NCBI RefSeq assembly: GCF_000332195.1
Contig: NZ_KB235922.1
Span: 4,003,322-4,067,321 of the forward strand
Length of the DNA stretch: 64,000 nucleotides
Source of the DNA: Pleurocapsa sp. PCC 7319
Lineage (GTDB): Bacteria > Cyanobacteriota > Cyanobacteriia > Cyanobacteriales > Xenococcaceae
Direction of reading: 5' to 3'
The notes under the pieces were generated by a model that saw only the letters and a list, made by a program, of their open reading frames with translations, was not told the DNA's origin and searched no databases. The translations under genes were made by a program, and so were the position numbers. Every line of letters starts with the position of its first letter. Positions within the stretch are counted from its first letter, which is position 1. Below, piece by piece: positions 16,634-25,291 of the stretch.

Positions 16634-17992
16634 ATGAATAAAGGAGTTCAGTATCTCCAAGACTTATGGCAAACCTTCTTAGCTAAAAATAACGATACCA
16701 GCCTCAAACAACGTTTAATTAGAGGTGCAGCGGGTACTTTTAGTCTGAGACTTGTAGCTACTGGATTAAATTTTCTTACTGGTATACTCCTTGCTCGCTT
16801 GTTAGGAGTATCAGGTTTTGGTGTTTACACTTACGCCTTTACCTGGACTCAATTACTGACCATCGGGGCAACCCTAGGGCTAGATAAATTAATCGTCCGT
16901 GAAGTAGCTATCTATAAAACGAAATCAGCCTGGGGTTTGATGCGGGGTCTAATCCATTGGACTAACTGGGTAGCATTAGCGATGTCTGTCGCCTTAGTTT
17001 TGGGAGCAATAGGTGTAGCCTGGAGCTTAAATATGCCAGCTAACTCCGAACAGTTTATAGTTTTCTGTGTGGCTATGCTTCTAATTCCCATCGAGACTCT
17101 AAGAAATATAAGATTAGGAGCGATGAGAGGACTACATAAAATTGTGATGGGGCTAGTACCAGAGTGGATTATCGCTCCCCTATTGTTACTAGTCTTAACC
17201 GGATCTGCTTATCTATTGCTAGACGGAAGTTTAACTCCTACCTTGGTAGCATTAATTAAAGTATTTGCTGCGACTGTTACTCTGGTAATCGGCGTAAAAT
17301 TGCTTCATCAAATTTTGCCCTCTGCAGCTAAAGAAACTCCCCCCGAATACCAAGCAAAGCAATGGTTGTACAGCGCCTTACCCTTCATGTTTATAGGAAG
17401 TATGTTCATGATTAAATCACGATCTGATATTTTGATGTTAGGAGCATTGCAGAGTGCTGAAGCAGTAGGGATTTATTTTGCTGTTAGTCGAGGAGCCCAA
17501 CTGCTCGACTTCATTCCCAATGCTGCCAACGCAGTTCTCGAACCCAACATTGCTAGTCTTTATACCGAAGGAAAGATCGAACAGATACAAAGAATTATGA
17601 TCAAAAGTTCTCGTACGGTATTTTTGACTTCCTTACCAATAATTATTGGTCTGATTGGATTTGGCTACTGGTATTTATCATTGTTTGGCAAGGAGTTTAC
17701 CCAAGGAAATACAGCTCTAATCATTCTTTGTGTGGGACAACTAACAAATATAACCGCCGGTTCAGTTGGTTTGTTGCTAAACATGACTGGAAATGAGCGT
17801 TACACTCTGATTAGCCGTGGTGGTAGTACCATTTTGAATGTAGTTTTAAACGCTTTATTGATTCCCAGATGGGGACTCGAAGGAGCAGCTATAGCTACGG
17901 CTAGCAGTACGATTTTATTAAATCTTGAAAATACAATTTGGGCACGCAAAAAGCTGGGCATTCATTGCACTGCCTTCGGAAAATTGATCTAA
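16634..17992 (+). CDS. Wzx-type polysaccharide flippase (MOP/MATE superfamily), copy 2
   Basis: 452 aa, the same length as copy 1 and alignable end to end without gaps by eye. It has the same MNKGVQYLQDLWQTF start and the same C-terminal DCTALGK/HCTAFGK ending. Differences are spread along the membrane spans, so both copies look functional and free of stops. Two flippases in one locus may mean two repeat-unit substrates, dosage, or relaxed selection after duplication. The stop is 14 bp from the end of the convergent PhyH-like gene. Confidence 0.88.
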   Translation: MNKGVQYLQDLWQTFLAKNNDTSLKQRLIRGAAGTFSLRLVATGLNFLTGILLARLLGVSGFGVYTYAFTWTQLLTIGATLGLDKLIVREVAIYKTKSAWGLMRGLIHWTNWVALAMSVALVLGAIGVAWSLNMPANSEQFIVFCVAMLLIPIETLRNIRLGAMRGLHKIVMGLVPEWIIAPLLLLVLTGSAYLLLDGSLTPTLVALIKVFAATVTLVIGVKLLHQILPSAAKETPPEYQAKQWLYSALPFMFIGSMFMIKSRSDILMLGALQSAEAVGIYFAVSRGAQLLDFIPNAANAVLEPNIASLYTEGKIEQIQRIMIKSSRTVFLTSLPIIIGLIGFGYWYLSLFGKEFTQGNTALIILCVGQLTNITAGSVGLLLNMTGNERYTLISRGGSTILNVVLNALLIPRWGLEGAAIATASSTILLNLENTIWARKKLGIHCTAFGKLI

Positions 17993-18006
17993 TTTGAACT
18001 ACTCTT

Positions 18007-18906
18007 TTAAAGATTACCACTGCGATAACTATTAGCACTAAATACTATCTTTAGTATCAAACGATTCTTCTTACTGGGAGAAATTCCCTTATGAAAACAG
18101 TAAGGATCTTCTACAAATCCTAAACCAGCTTTTCCACATATGACCTCTAGATTATCAGTACCATAGTAGTCAACGATATTTTTATCAGAGCGTCCAGTAA
18201 AAAAAGAGAATTGATGAGTAAGTTTTTTATTTTGATGACTTCCACGAACGCAGACATGAGGACCACTAGATAAATCCACATTGGTTAGATAAAAAAAGAA
18301 TTGTAGGCAACGATAGTCAAGAAGATCATAATGAAAAAATACCTGAGCAAAATTCAAGCGGTCAGTTAAAGATGCTTCAGTCGCATAACTCCACCAAAGT
18401 TTAGTAGATAAATGTACAGGTTTGGTATTTAAGTATTGAGTAGCTATCTCTAATAATTTAGGATCTCCTTGAAGTTGTCTTATAGCTTCACAATCCTTAT
18501 GCGCATCGAGATAATCACCAATGATAAAGGTTTGCTCGTATTTCTTCTCTGCTATTTCTTTTTCCGTATGAAGAAAAGGAAGTAGGCGGTCTCTATTGCC
18601 ATAACAATGTGCAGTGTTAACGTAATTATGAATTTGTTTAATCAGCTTACTGGGCAAATTGATTCCTACATAAAGACCATCTTTTTTCAAAAGGTCACTA
18701 ATTTCATCTTCCTTAATGTTGTTTAAACAGGAAGTTTCTGACAATTTTTTGGGATTTTCATGAGGTTGATCTAGAAAAAGTGTCGATAAATTACGAATGG
18801 ATTTAAATCGACTTAGTAAAAACATGAAAAGCCATCTATAATCTGCAAGAGCCCACTTATAGTATCTTTTCCATTTGACCTCAATTCTTTTCAAATAATT
18901 GGGCAT
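18007..18906 (-). CDS. PhyH-like Fe(II)/2-oxoglutarate dioxygenase
   Basis: 299 aa. The double-stranded beta-helix signature is readable: FFHYDLLDYRC supplies His192 and Asp194, CFHKG supplies the distal His272, and NRLIL supplies the 2-oxoglutarate Arg282. SGPHVCVRGSH between them is also typical of the phytanoyl-CoA dioxygenase family. The first 60 residues are basic and not part of the fold. Family members hydroxylate lipids, amino acids or natural products. The substrate here is unknown, but the setting suggests a modified sugar substituent or aglycone. It is the last of three minus-strand genes (20534 to 18007) with related iron-site folds and may share their transcript, though a 189-bp gap separates it from the cupin gene. 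Confidence 0.72.
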   Translation of the reverse strand: MPNYLKRIEVKWKRYYKWALADYRWLFMFLLSRFKSIRNLSTLFLDQPHENPKKLSETSCLNNIKEDEISDLLKKDGLYVGINLPSKLIKQIHNYVNTAHCYGNRDRLLPFLHTEKEIAEKKYEQTFIIGDYLDAHKDCEAIRQLQGDPKLLEIATQYLNTKPVHLSTKLWWSYATEASLTDRLNFAQVFFHYDLLDYRCLQFFFYLTNVDLSSGPHVCVRGSHQNKKLTHQFSFFTGRSDKNIVDYYGTDNLEVICGKAGLGFVEDPYCFHKGISPSKKNRLILKIVFSANSYRSGNL

Positions 18907-19095
18907 TCTTGAGAAATCAAAGTTTATTGGATATTTATAACTTTGATATTGTACTCTAGATGCTATGAATTTCTTGAATCAAAGTTTTTGTTTTGTGTCA
19001 AGCAAGTCTATATAAAAAATACTAATGAGTTTTCAATGCAATACAAAGAGAAAATTGTTACTCTGTGATGAAAAGTTTTCCCCAGCTTATTCTAT

Positions 19096-19620
19096 TTACT
19101 CATAAAAGAGTCCTTCAATGGGAACTTTCTCTTCGTAATTGTTCTCATGTGACCTGCCCACAAAAGGTTTGCCATCAATGCCAATACGACGAGCGCGAAC
19201 TTTTCTTTTTTCTGCTGATATTCTCAGCATTACCAGTGCCTCATCTCCGCAACTAGAAAAATAGTGGTAAAAACCTTCAGGAATTAAGATACCTTGATTT
19301 TTAGTCAGTTCAGTAACTTCTCCATTTATGCCATAAAACTTTGCTTTCCCTGCCATGACAACAAATGTATGATCTTGACCAGGGTGAGTGTGGAGAACGT
19401 TTTCTCCTCCTTGGGCGTAACATTTAATCCTGATACTCATCGCCTCAGTACGAGCCAAGGTATAATCACTTCTTCCTTTACTCAAAAGTTGGGTTTTGAC
19501 TTGGAAAATTTGTGGTTCCACATCACTGGCTACACGCTTTCCCTTCAGTAAATTAGAAAACTTGTTCTTCCAAGATAAGATAAAGTTATTTAAAGTGTTA
19601 AAGTTCATCAAATCAATCAA
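19096..19620 (-). CDS. Cupin-domain protein
   Basis: 174 aa. One cupin barrel: motif 1 in GGENVLHTHPGQDHTFVVMAG (His77, His79 and a His at 84 where Glu is usual) and motif 2 in GILIPEGFYHYF (His119). The 60 N-terminal residues are basic and unassigned. Cupins of this size bind a metal and act as isomerases, dioxygenases or sugar-binding modules. A nucleotide-sugar epimerase role is possible but not shown. It lies 20 bp after the Asp/Asn hydroxylase-like gene, so the two are probably co-transcribed. It has no HIP1 sites. Confidence 0.7.
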   Translation of the reverse strand: MIDLMNFNTLNNFILSWKNKFSNLLKGKRVASDVEPQIFQVKTQLLSKGRSDYTLARTEAMSIRIKCYAQGGENVLHTHPGQDHTFVVMAGKAKFYGINGEVTELTKNQGILIPEGFYHYFSSCGDEALVMLRISAEKRKVRARRIGIDGKPFVGRSHENNYEEKVPIEGLFYE

Positions 19621-19640
19621 TCTATATTATTTGCTTAAAG

Positions 19641-20534
19641 TTAATTACTTTTGGCGCTAGTTGCACCAACTGTTTGCTTCTGCTGCTCTCTTGGCTGACG
19701 TGAAGTTCCTTGCTTTTCGGCTGCTTTTCGTGTTGGTTTTTGCCAGATTCGATGGAGATTAGTTAAAAAATCCCTTTCCTTTTCAGTTAAGTCAGGATGC
19801 CAACAATCGACAATCAATACAACCCGTCTTTTGTCACCATTGTGTTTTACTTCATGTTCAAAGGAATCGTCTAGAATTAAACATTCTCCGCGCCGCCAGG
19901 TACGCCATTTATCTCCCGCTCTAATTTTTGCCCCTTCGGCTTCTTCTATAGTTAGATGATAGCGATGTTTAAGGTTAGACGGACCACAATGACTGCTTAT
20001 ATGTGTGCCTGGATAAACAATAGAGAAATAAACTCCCCCTTCAACACCTTGTAAAAGTGGACATTTTTGAACTAATGACCAAGTTTGAGGACAACGGGAG
20101 ATATTTTCAGGGACTGTCTTGGATGAGCGTCTCAGGGGAAATGTATTCCAAATGCCCTGATCGACTAAAGCTTTAGAAGGAGTTGGTACTTCTGGAGGAG
20201 CACAGCGAGAAAATTCTCTGGCGATCGCCGCCAAATTATCTTCTAAGAACTTGGAGATTCGATCTGGTTCACCAAACGGAATAGCCCGAAGATGAGTAGC
20301 GTAAAATGCATAAGGGCGTTGCTTATCTTCGAGAAATCGAGATTCAGCGTTACGCACCATTTTAAGCCAGACTAGAGGGTCAGAAAAAAGACATAAGGGA
20401 AAATTCCCTGCATAGGAGCGGAGAATCGGATGAAGTTCGATATCTCTACTAACCTCAAATAAATATTGAATAAGCTGATAAAAGCTAACTACACGAGCTT
20501 TTTTATTTCTGAGTTTTGTTACAAATGTCTTCAT
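19641..20534 (-). CDS. Aspartyl/asparaginyl beta-hydroxylase-like dioxygenase
   Basis: 297 aa. The second half carries the family pattern: GGVYFSIVYPGTHISSHCGPSN (His182), RYHLTI, GECLILDDSFEHEVKHNG (His227) and RRVVLIVDCWHPDLTEKE (Arg237 region). Enzymes of this fold use Fe(II) and 2-oxoglutarate and hydroxylate peptide, amino-acid or lipid substrates; bacterial members are often in surface-glycolipid or lipopeptide clusters. The C-terminal 40 residues are basic and Gln-rich and look disordered. It is the first gene of a minus-strand run with the cupin (20-bp gap) and the PhyH-like gene. Confidence 0.78.
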   Translation of the reverse strand: MKTFVTKLRNKKARVVSFYQLIQYLFEVSRDIELHPILRSYAGNFPLCLFSDPLVWLKMVRNAESRFLEDKQRPYAFYATHLRAIPFGEPDRISKFLEDNLAAIAREFSRCAPPEVPTPSKALVDQGIWNTFPLRRSSKTVPENISRCPQTWSLVQKCPLLQGVEGGVYFSIVYPGTHISSHCGPSNLKHRYHLTIEEAEGAKIRAGDKWRTWRRGECLILDDSFEHEVKHNGDKRRVVLIVDCWHPDLTEKERDFLTNLHRIWQKPTRKAAEKQGTSRQPREQQKQTVGATSAKSN

Positions 20535-20752
20535 AAGTTGACTAGATCATATTTATTAATCAACTGCAATTAGTTAGCAGATTGCCAACTTGGTTATTAG
20601 TTTATAGTAGGTGTCAATTCTTTACAAATTAGACGAAAATAACAAAAAAATCCAAATCAGTGATAACTAGCAATTTTTAATCGATTTTGATTAATTATAC
20701 TTTTATTTTTGTTTTAAATATCTTTAAAAAAATACCTGAATTCTATCACTCA

Positions 20753-20782
20753 GATAAAAGTCACTTTTTCGTTACTTTTATC
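20753..20782. repeat. Perfect inverted repeat GATAAAAGT/ACTTTTATC in a divergent spacer
   Basis: The 9-bp arms (20753-20761 and 20774-20782) lie in the 338-bp spacer 20535-20872 between two divergent genes. The loop contains CACTTTTTCGTT, shared in part with the region before the sulfotransferase pseudogene (near 16010). It could be an operator or a hairpin. The rest of the spacer is A+T-rich with nothing recognisable. Confidence 0.5.
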
Positions 20783-20872
20783 TAGTAAGATCATTTTATA
20801 ACTCAGTGTTAATAGCCTTTAAATATTAAAAAAATTTGATCTATAAAACTACTATTGGAGCGATCACCTAGA

Positions 20873-21718
20873 ATGCTAAAATCTCAGTATAAGCAAGCTA
20901 AAAATAGAGTTACACAAATTAGTGATCTCTGCCAATATTATTTTTATGACTTATTCAAAAGTGAAGATTTATTTAAATCTATAGAAAAGTATTGTATGTT
21001 TGTTGGCTATACTAGGAGCGGACATAGTTTAGTTGGTTCACTGCTAGATGCCCATCCCAATATAATTATTGGACACGAACTGAATGCTCTTCAGCTTTTT
21101 GAAAAGAGTGTTAATTATCAGAAAATTTACTATTTATTGCTTCAAAATTCGCAGCGAAAAGCAACCCAGGGACGACAAGAAACCGGTTATTCTTATCAAG
21201 TTCCTCATCAATGGCAAGGAAAGTTTCAAACCTTAAAAGTTATTGGTGATAAAAGAGGAAGTGCAACTAACTTTATTATTCGTACTAATCCTAAAATTTT
21301 AGATGTCTTACCAAATAGACTTAATGTTCCTATTAAATTTATCCATGTAGTCAGAAATCCCTTTGACAATATTACAACCATGATTACTCGTAAAAAAGCT
21401 AATTTGGAATATGGGATAAATTCGTACTTTACTAAGTGTAAAACTGTTGCTTACCTAAAAACACAAATAGATACAAAAGATATTTTAGATGTTCGGCACG
21501 AATCATTAATTGATAATCCACAAGCTATTTTAAGTCAAGTTTGTAAATTTTTGGAAGTTGAGACCAGTCAAAAATATCTAGATGACTGTGCCAGTATTGT
21601 TTTTAAATCACCTAAGAAAACTCGATTTACTTATCAGTGGGACGATAAATCAATTGAGTTGGTCAAAAATCAAATAGAGCAATATGAATTTTTGCAAGGA
21701 TATTCTTATGATGATTAA
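20873..21718 (+). CDS. PAPS-dependent sulfotransferase family protein
   Basis: 281 aa from the ATG at 20873; the frame extends to a TTG at 20855, but the pseudogene copy at 16123 also begins at this ATG. MFVGYTRSGHSLVGSLLDAHPNI is the phosphosulfate loop and KFIHVVRNPFDNITTMI is the 3'-phosphate-binding segment. About 40 residues precede the fold. It is A+T-rich with no HIP1 site. The stop overlaps the start of the ATP-grasp-like gene by 11 bp, so translation of the two is probably coupled and their products may act on the same molecule. Confidence 0.82.
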   Translation: MLKSQYKQAKNRVTQISDLCQYYFYDLFKSEDLFKSIEKYCMFVGYTRSGHSLVGSLLDAHPNIIIGHELNALQLFEKSVNYQKIYYLLLQNSQRKATQGRQETGYSYQVPHQWQGKFQTLKVIGDKRGSATNFIIRTNPKILDVLPNRLNVPIKFIHVVRNPFDNITTMITRKKANLEYGINSYFTKCKTVAYLKTQIDTKDILDVRHESLIDNPQAILSQVCKFLEVETSQKYLDDCASIVFKSPKKTRFTYQWDDKSIELVKNQIEQYEFLQGYSYDD

Positions 21719-22751
21719 ATTTTCTCCATTTTCGTTTTTATCCAGTATTGCCAAAACTGATTCAACAGATATTGATAATCCTCTAAACAGAATCAAGATG
21801 TATCTTCAGAAACAGATACCTGTTTCTCTACTCAACTTACACAGAACATATACTTATAATCTATCTGTTGGCTTAAATCAACAGCCATTAAGTATTGCCC
21901 AAAAACTAGCTGAAACAACCAAAAAAATATTTGACAAGAGAAAAAAAATATTATTTTATCCAGATTTTCCTTACCGCAAAGCTACTATTTATCAAATTTG
22001 TCTGTTCTTAGGGTATGACATTACTGATAATCCAGAAGAAAAGTTTGATTTAGCAATTAAATGGCAAAGATATCAAACTTTCTTTGAAGAAGAACCGATT
22101 TTATCTCATTTATCAGAACAGAATTGTAAGGTTATCAATCTTCACTGTAAAGATGTTAGTAAATCACTAACCAACCAATTATTTGATGAAGCTTTTAATT
22201 ATAATATTACTGTAAATCCACTGACGTATACAGGAAAATGTGTAGTCAAATCTAATTTAAATGCTCAACACGATGGCAAAATAATTTCTTGTCCGATTGA
22301 GCAAACAGAGCCAGGAGTTGTCTATCAAAAACTTGTTGATAACGAGATCGAAGAGGGAAAAGTTCTAGATTATCGAGTTCCTATATTTAATCAAGAAATT
22401 CCTTGTGTCTATATATATATCAAACACAACCAAACAGAAACACAACGATTTTTTGGTTATCCTAGCTTAATCTCAGTTCAGGTAGCCGAAACCAAAGAAA
22501 TATTTAACGACGATGAAATCAGCAAAATTTTATCATTCTGCCAAAAATTAGGGTTAGACTACGGTGAATTAGATATCTTGAAAGATCAAACAGATCAACG
22601 AATATACGTTGTTGATGCTAACAATACTCCTTCATCGAGATTATTATTTGAACCGCTAATTCTACCATCTGATCAATGTATTCTTGCTCCTCAAGACCGT
22701 CAGTTTGCTCTGAAAAAAATGGCTCAGGCTTTTCAAAAAGAGTTTTTTTAA
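21708..22751 (+). CDS. ATP-grasp-like protein of unknown function
   Basis: 347 aa from the ATG at 21708. The second half reads like an ATP-grasp fold: KCVVKSNLNAQHDGK (nucleotide-gripping strand with Lys), VVYQKLVDNE, KVLDYRVPIF, and KLGLDYGELDIL followed by IYVVDANNTPSSRL, where the Glu, Asp and Asn would bind the metal ions. ATP-grasp enzymes join a carboxylate to an amine or thiol through an acyl-phosphate. In capsule loci they add amino acids or peptides to sugars (for example TupA-like teichuronopeptide enzymes). Its overlap with a sulfotransferase gene supports a decorating role. No signal peptide. It lacks HIP1 sites and is A+T-rich. Confidence 0.6.
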   Translation: MMIKFSPFSFLSSIAKTDSTDIDNPLNRIKMYLQKQIPVSLLNLHRTYTYNLSVGLNQQPLSIAQKLAETTKKIFDKRKKILFYPDFPYRKATIYQICLFLGYDITDNPEEKFDLAIKWQRYQTFFEEEPILSHLSEQNCKVINLHCKDVSKSLTNQLFDEAFNYNITVNPLTYTGKCVVKSNLNAQHDGKIISCPIEQTEPGVVYQKLVDNEIEEGKVLDYRVPIFNQEIPCVYIYIKHNQTETQRFFGYPSLISVQVAETKEIFNDDEISKILSFCQKLGLDYGELDILKDQTDQRIYVVDANNTPSSRLLFEPLILPSDQCILAPQDRQFALKKMAQAFQKEFF

Positions 22752-22809
22752 GATCAAAAATTAGACTATGGCGTTTCTTGTATTAATTAGATACACCTTG
22801 GTAGAGTTG

Positions 22810-22837
22810 GGGAACAGGGAACAGGGAACAGGGAACA
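22810..22837. repeat. Heptamer tandem repeat (GGGAACA), four copies
   Basis: Four perfect GGGAACA units lie in the 263-bp spacer between the ATP-grasp-like gene and the FkbM gene. They are purine-rich against an A+T-rich background. Confidence 0.88.
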
Positions 22838-23014
22838 GAGGTTATAAGGTTTTTGACTAAGTTTATATTTGTACCTCACTAATTTTAGAAAGGCTATATA
22901 AGTCAAACCCAGGAACATTTTACAAATTAAATAAAAAATAATCAGTGATTTTTTGGGGAAACAGGCATTTATCTCCAACGATTCCGCTTAATTTAACAAC
23001 AAAAAATAAGATCT

Positions 23015-23695
23015 ATGAAAATCAAATCCTATTTTAATAAGATTACTCAACCTCAAGTTGTTCAAATCGAAGGTATAAAAGTCAAAATTCCTTCATTCAC
23101 GTCTGATGTGATTCGTAAGGCAATATATGGGGGATTTTATGAATCAGATGAATTGCAACTGATAAAAAGTAAGCTGACTCAAGAAGATGTTGTCATGGAA
23201 ATTGGTGGCGGTTTGGGATTGACCTCTGCTTATTGTGCTAAACAAATTGGTAATGACCGGGTTTTCACCTTTGAAGCCAACCCTGCACTAGAACCAGCCA
23301 TTAAAGAGAATTATGCCCTTAATCTTGTCGAGCCACAATTAGAGATCTGTTTAGTTGGCGATCGCTCTGGTTTCAGAGACTTCTATGTGGGTAATAATTT
23401 TTGGTCAAGCTCAATTTACAATAAGGCCAAAGGAGCAAAACCAATAACAGTTCCTGTCATCAGCTTTAACGAAAAAGTCAGGCAGATCGATCCCACATTT
23501 TTGTTGCTTGATATTGAAGGTGGAGAATATGAGTTGGTTGAATATGCTGATTTTCACAATATTAGAAAGCTGATGATTGAGATCCATAGTTGTTTAACTC
23601 CCGAACAAATTCAATTTGTCAACAATAGACTCGCTCAGTCAGGTTTTCATTTGGTGGAAGCCGCAAGCTCTGAAGAATTTTACTTTGAGCGTTAA
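23015..23695 (+). CDS. FkbM-family SAM-dependent methyltransferase
   Basis: 226 aa. DVVMEIGGGLGLTSAYCA is SAM motif I, VFTFEANPALE is motif II, and LLLDIEGGEYELVE is the conserved D-x-E-G segment of FkbM enzymes. These O-methylate sugars in many capsule and glycolipid loci, so a methyl ether on the polymer is the likely product. It is transcribed with the island genes around it: 66 bp separate it from the next sulfotransferase and 263 bp from the previous gene. It carries one HIP1 site. Confidence 0.83.
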   Translation: MKIKSYFNKITQPQVVQIEGIKVKIPSFTSDVIRKAIYGGFYESDELQLIKSKLTQEDVVMEIGGGLGLTSAYCAKQIGNDRVFTFEANPALEPAIKENYALNLVEPQLEICLVGDRSGFRDFYVGNNFWSSSIYNKAKGAKPITVPVISFNEKVRQIDPTFLLLDIEGGEYELVEYADFHNIRKLMIEIHSCLTPEQIQFVNNRLAQSGFHLVEAASSEEFYFER

Positions 23696-23760
23696 GAGGT
23701 TTGGCAGCAAGTTCAGTTGAGTTACGGGAAGCGATCAGATATTAGTTCAAAATTTTTATT

Positions 23761-24384
23761 ATGTTTACTAGTCAGGAAAAAAGTGTGGCTAAAGTATTTG
23801 GCATTGGATTTCACAAAACAGGAACCAAATCATTGGGTAAGGCTCTTGAAATACTGGGATATCGAGTTTGTGGTTCATTTAGTATTCACAACCCTAATCT
23901 AGAAGAGCAAGTGCATCAAATAGCTGACACTTTAGTAGCAAAATATGATGCTTTTCAAGATAATCCTTGGCCCGTCTTATATCAAGAATTAGATCGAAAA
24001 TATCCTGGCAGTAAATTCATTTTGATTATCAGACCAGTAGACAGTTGGATTAACAGTATAGTTAGTCATTTTGGCAGTCGAAATACTCATATGAGAGAGT
24101 GGATTTATGGAGTAGGACATCCCAAAGGAAACGAAAAAATATATATTGAAAGATATGAAAGGCACAATGCCGAAGTTATTGAATATTTTAAAGATAGACC
24201 GAACGATCTATTAGTACTTCAGCTTAATCAAGACAACTTATGGGAAAAAATTTGTCCTTTCCTGGAAAAGGAAATTCCTCATGTTGAATTCCCTCACGTT
24301 AATAAAAAACAGAATAAAAAGTTGGCAAGAGCTGTCAAAAATATCAAGAAAAATCTTCAAAGCTTCTCAGATATATCTCAATAA
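23761..24384 (+). CDS. Sulfotransferase family protein (small P-loop type)
   Basis: 207 aa. KVFGIGFHKTGTKSLGKALEILGY is the phosphosulfate-binding loop of the small single-domain sulfotransferase group, and KFILIIRPVDSWINSIVSHF is the second binding segment. It is shorter than the other sulfotransferases here and has a strongly basic C-terminus (KKQNKKLARAVKNIKKN). The relatives I recall are annotated only as sulfotransferase family, so the substrate is open. A 62-bp gap to the next sulfotransferase suggests co-transcription. Confidence 0.75.
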   Translation: MFTSQEKSVAKVFGIGFHKTGTKSLGKALEILGYRVCGSFSIHNPNLEEQVHQIADTLVAKYDAFQDNPWPVLYQELDRKYPGSKFILIIRPVDSWINSIVSHFGSRNTHMREWIYGVGHPKGNEKIYIERYERHNAEVIEYFKDRPNDLLVLQLNQDNLWEKICPFLEKEIPHVEFPHVNKKQNKKLARAVKNIKKNLQSFSDISQ

Positions 24385-24446
24385 TCATATTTCCCATAAC
24401 AATTTTCTCTGAAAAGGAATTGAATAATAAGTTTAAAACTAGAGAA

Positions 24447-25241
24447 ATGGATATTTCCTTAATTAAATGGAAAATAAAACAAAATCTTCGTAAATTATTA
24501 ATACCAAATAAAACCAAAGTATTTTTTATTCATATTCCTAAGTCTGGAGGAACTTCTATTGATAAGGCGATCGCTAAACATTATCGTCATAGCTATAGCA
24601 GAATTGAAGACTCTCCCTCCCATCAAACAGCTAAAATGCTTTATGGCATTGATATAGAAAAAGGTGAATCAAGTAGACTTTTACAGCTCCGCGAGCAGCT
24701 AGTTATTTATGAAATGTTCAAAGAAATTCAATACATTTCAGGTCACGTATCTTATAATACTCAAACTTGGGAAAAGTTTCATCAGCAATATGTCTACATA
24801 ACTTGTTTAAGACATCCTGTGAAAAGATACATATCCAATTATTTTTATAATGCTTTTAAAGAAAGCGACCATTTCAAAATTAAGGAAGATTTACCTACTT
24901 TTTTGACTACCCCAAGAGGTCAAGAAGGCGGCTTTGAATATATAAGATATTTTGGTGGCATATCAGATCGAGTTGATTATGACTATACAACCTCAGCAGC
25001 AATTAAACGTGCCAAAGATAATCTAGATAAACTAGCAATTATAGGTTTTTTAGAAAACTTAGAGGATTTTAGCTTAAAGTTTCGACATTACACAGGAACG
25101 AAATTAAAAATATCTCATAGACGAAAAAATCCTGTAAGTAATCCTGATATAGATCGGGAAACAATGAAGAAAATCAATAAAATCTGCGCTCCCGATTTAG
25201 AGCTTTTTGAATATGCAAAAAAGAAATTCGGACGCTGCTAG
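24447..25241 (+). CDS. Sulfotransferase family 2-like protein
   Basis: 264 aa from the ATG at 24447, which follows AGAGA. The frame opens at a TTG at 24420, but that lies too close to the AAGGAA upstream. KVFFIHIPKSGGTSIDKAI is the classical loop of the carbohydrate/heparan 2-O-type sulfotransferase family, and YITCLRHPVKRYISNYFY is the 3'-phosphate segment. The HVSY segment between them resembles the catalytic His region of 2-O-sulfotransferases. It is the fifth intact sulfotransferase of the window and is convergent with the GT4 gene 51 bp away. Confidence 0.82.
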   Translation: MDISLIKWKIKQNLRKLLIPNKTKVFFIHIPKSGGTSIDKAIAKHYRHSYSRIEDSPSHQTAKMLYGIDIEKGESSRLLQLREQLVIYEMFKEIQYISGHVSYNTQTWEKFHQQYVYITCLRHPVKRYISNYFYNAFKESDHFKIKEDLPTFLTTPRGQEGGFEYIRYFGGISDRVDYDYTTSAAIKRAKDNLDKLAIIGFLENLEDFSLKFRHYTGTKLKISHRRKNPVSNPDIDRETMKKINKICAPDLELFEYAKKKFGRC

Positions 25242-25291
25242 ATAAAAGTATTTTCTCCAAAAAAATAGTAGTATTTAATCGAATTTGGCTA

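Noticed and set aside
20855-20872. TTG start for the third sulfotransferase
   Set aside because: The duplicate pseudogene begins at the equivalent ATG and the added six residues have no support.
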